Shown: positions 4,469 through 5,289 of the stretch, piece by piece
Layout: every line of letters begins with the position of its first letter
Numbering within the stretch: the stretch's first letter is position 1
Assembly: GCA_947453015.1 (NCBI GenBank)
Contig: CANGFL010000124.1
Location: 1-5,289, forward strand
Reading direction: 5' to 3'
Origin: Oxalobacteraceae bacterium
Lineage (GTDB): Bacteria > Pseudomonadota > Gammaproteobacteria > Burkholderiales > Burkholderiaceae_D
Length of the DNA: 5,289 nt
Translations under genes and position numbers: made by a program
Notes under the pieces: generated by a model
Told to the model about the DNA's origin: nothing
Seen by the model: the letters and a program-made list of their open reading frames with translations, nothing else
Database searches by the model: none

Positions 4469-5289
4469 TTACATCACCGCGCCAACCTGCCAGGGTACGA
4501 ATTCACTTTGTCCGTACCCGTGTTGTTCGCTCTTACTTGCTTGACCAGATGCAGTAGCGATCATCAGTTTAAAAATGTGTTCGCCCATCGTTTGTAACGT
4601 GCTGGTGCCATCGATGATTTCGCCGCAATTGATATCGATATCTTCTTGCTGACGTTGCCACAATGCAGAGTTGGTCGACAGTTTGAGTGAAGGCGAGGGC
4701 GCGCAACCATACGCACTACCGCGACCGGTAGTAAAGCAAATTAAATTAGCGCCACCCGCTACTTGTCCCGTTGCGCTCACAGGATCGTAACCGGGCGTGT
4801 CCATATAAACAAAGCCATGTTCAGTAACCGTCTCGGCATACTCATAGACTGCGCGCAGATTACTGGTGCCGCCCTTAGCAACCGCACCGAGTGATTTTTC
4901 TAAAATCGTCGTCAGACCACCGGCCTTGTTTCCTGGTGAAGGATTATTGTCCATCTCGCCTTCATTGATGTCGGTGTAATGCTCCCACCAATGAATGCGA
5001 TGCACGAGTTTTTCGCCCACTTCACGACTAATCGCGCGACGAGTGAGTAAATGTTCGGCACCATAAATTTCAGGGGTCTCAGAAAGTATTGCAGTACCGC
5101 CGTGCTCGACTAGCAGATCAACCGCCACACCAAGAGCTGGATTGGCGCTAATGCCTGAATAACCATCCGATCCTCCGCATTGCAGGCCTACCGTCAGATG
5201 CGACACATCACAGGCCACACGCGAGCAGTCATTGGCAATCGGCAGCATCTCATTCACGATGGCGATACCTTTAGCGATCGTTTGAGCTG
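4469..5289 (-). CDS. UxaA/GarD-family sugar-acid dehydratase, N-terminus outside window
   Basis: About 272 C-terminal residues are visible. The open frame continues to the right edge through GTG 5257, giving AQTIAKGIAIVNEML, so that GTG is an internal Val rather than a start. Family blocks are clear: GLQCGGSDGYSGISANPALG (Cys codon 5179-5177), ILSETPEIYGAEHLLTRRA, NNPSPGNKAGGLTTILEKSL, MDTPGYDPVSATGQVAGGAN, CFTTGRGSAYGCAPSPSLKL and a C-terminal EFVPWQVGAVM. Members are metal-dependent dehydratases of altronate (UxaA), galactarate (GarD) or, in SuyB, a sulfo-lyase on sulfolactate. The PEIYGAEHL and NPSPGNKAGG blocks look more UxaA-like than GarD-like. Roughly 230-250 residues, including any N-terminal SAF domain, lie beyond the edge. 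It is convergent with the CMD/dehydrogenase operon and so separately transcribed, but probably in the same catabolic locus. Substrate not determinable from this part. Confidence 0.93.
   Translation of the reverse strand, partial: AQTIAKGIAIVNEMLPIANDCSRVACDVSHLTVGLQCGGSDGYSGISANPALGVAVDLLVEHGGTAILSETPEIYGAEHLLTRRAISREVGEKLVHRIHWWEHYTDINEGEMDNNPSPGNKAGGLTTILEKSLGAVAKGGTSNLRAVYEYAETVTEHGFVYMDTPGYDPVSATGQVAGGANLICFTTGRGSAYGCAPSPSLKLSTNSALWQRQQEDIDINCGEIIDGTSTLQTMGEHIFKLMIATASGQASKSEQHGYGQSEFVPWQVGAVM

Noticed and set aside
5255..5257. GTG as start of the UxaA-family gene
   Set aside because: The frame stays open with plausible sequence to the window edge, and the family needs another 230 or more residues upstream.
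1..5289. tRNA/rRNA genes, CRISPR arrays, insertion sequences, phage or defence genes
   Set aside because: Looked for cloverleaf-like repeats, regularly spaced direct repeats, terminal inverted repeats and transposase motifs by eye; none seen.

Overview
The window comes from a bacteriochlorophyll-based phototroph, almost certainly a proteobacterium. The left edge carries the end of an LH2 antenna operon (pucB, pucA). The alpha subunit has a long C-terminal tail, as in Rubrivivax-type LH2, and the carboxymuconolactone-decarboxylase protein also looks Burkholderiales-like. I therefore lean to a beta-proteobacterium related to Rubrivivax/Rhodoferax, but an aerobic phototrophic gamma-proteobacterium is not excluded. 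Base composition looks moderate rather than GC-rich.

Layout. (1) 1-383: pucB (5' end outside the window) and pucA, tightly spaced, rightward. (2) 384-688: about 300 nt without a convincing gene, opening with a strong 14-bp stem-loop just after pucA and holding weaker hairpins. (3) 689-793: a 34-codon membrane or lipopeptide ORF with a good ribosome binding site, followed by a clear intrinsic terminator (815-849) that can serve both strands. (4) 898-1236, leftward: a short bactofilin. (5) 1237-1619: a divergent intergenic region with no clear gene or promoter. (6) 1620-2525: a voltage-gated-type six-helix ion channel with a perfect S4 charge ladder but an aberrant pore filter. (7) 2553-2969, leftward: an unrecognised cysteine-containing protein. 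(8) 2970-3201: a divergent regulatory region with an inverted repeat and a plausible sigma70 promoter. (9) 3202-4460: a two-gene rightward operon, a carboxymuconolactone-decarboxylase family protein and a beta-hydroxyacid dehydrogenase. (10) 4469-5289, leftward and running off the right edge: the C-terminal part of a UxaA/GarD-family sugar-acid dehydratase, convergent with the operon.

How they fit together. The left end is photosynthesis. The most informative detail is that the LH2 alpha subunit carries Phe44-Leu45 in place of Tyr44-Trp45, the known signature of the blue-shifted B800-820 (LH3) antenna; the beta subunit also lacks the usual B800-pocket arginine. The right end looks like carbon catabolism of sugar acids or related hydroxy acids. 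The bactofilin, channel and unknown protein in between have no obvious link to either. I see no tRNA, rRNA, CRISPR array, insertion sequence, phage gene or defence system, and no clear new multi-gene system. The best leads are the spectrally shifted LH2, the structured RNA and mini-ORF after pucA, and the channel with the odd filter.
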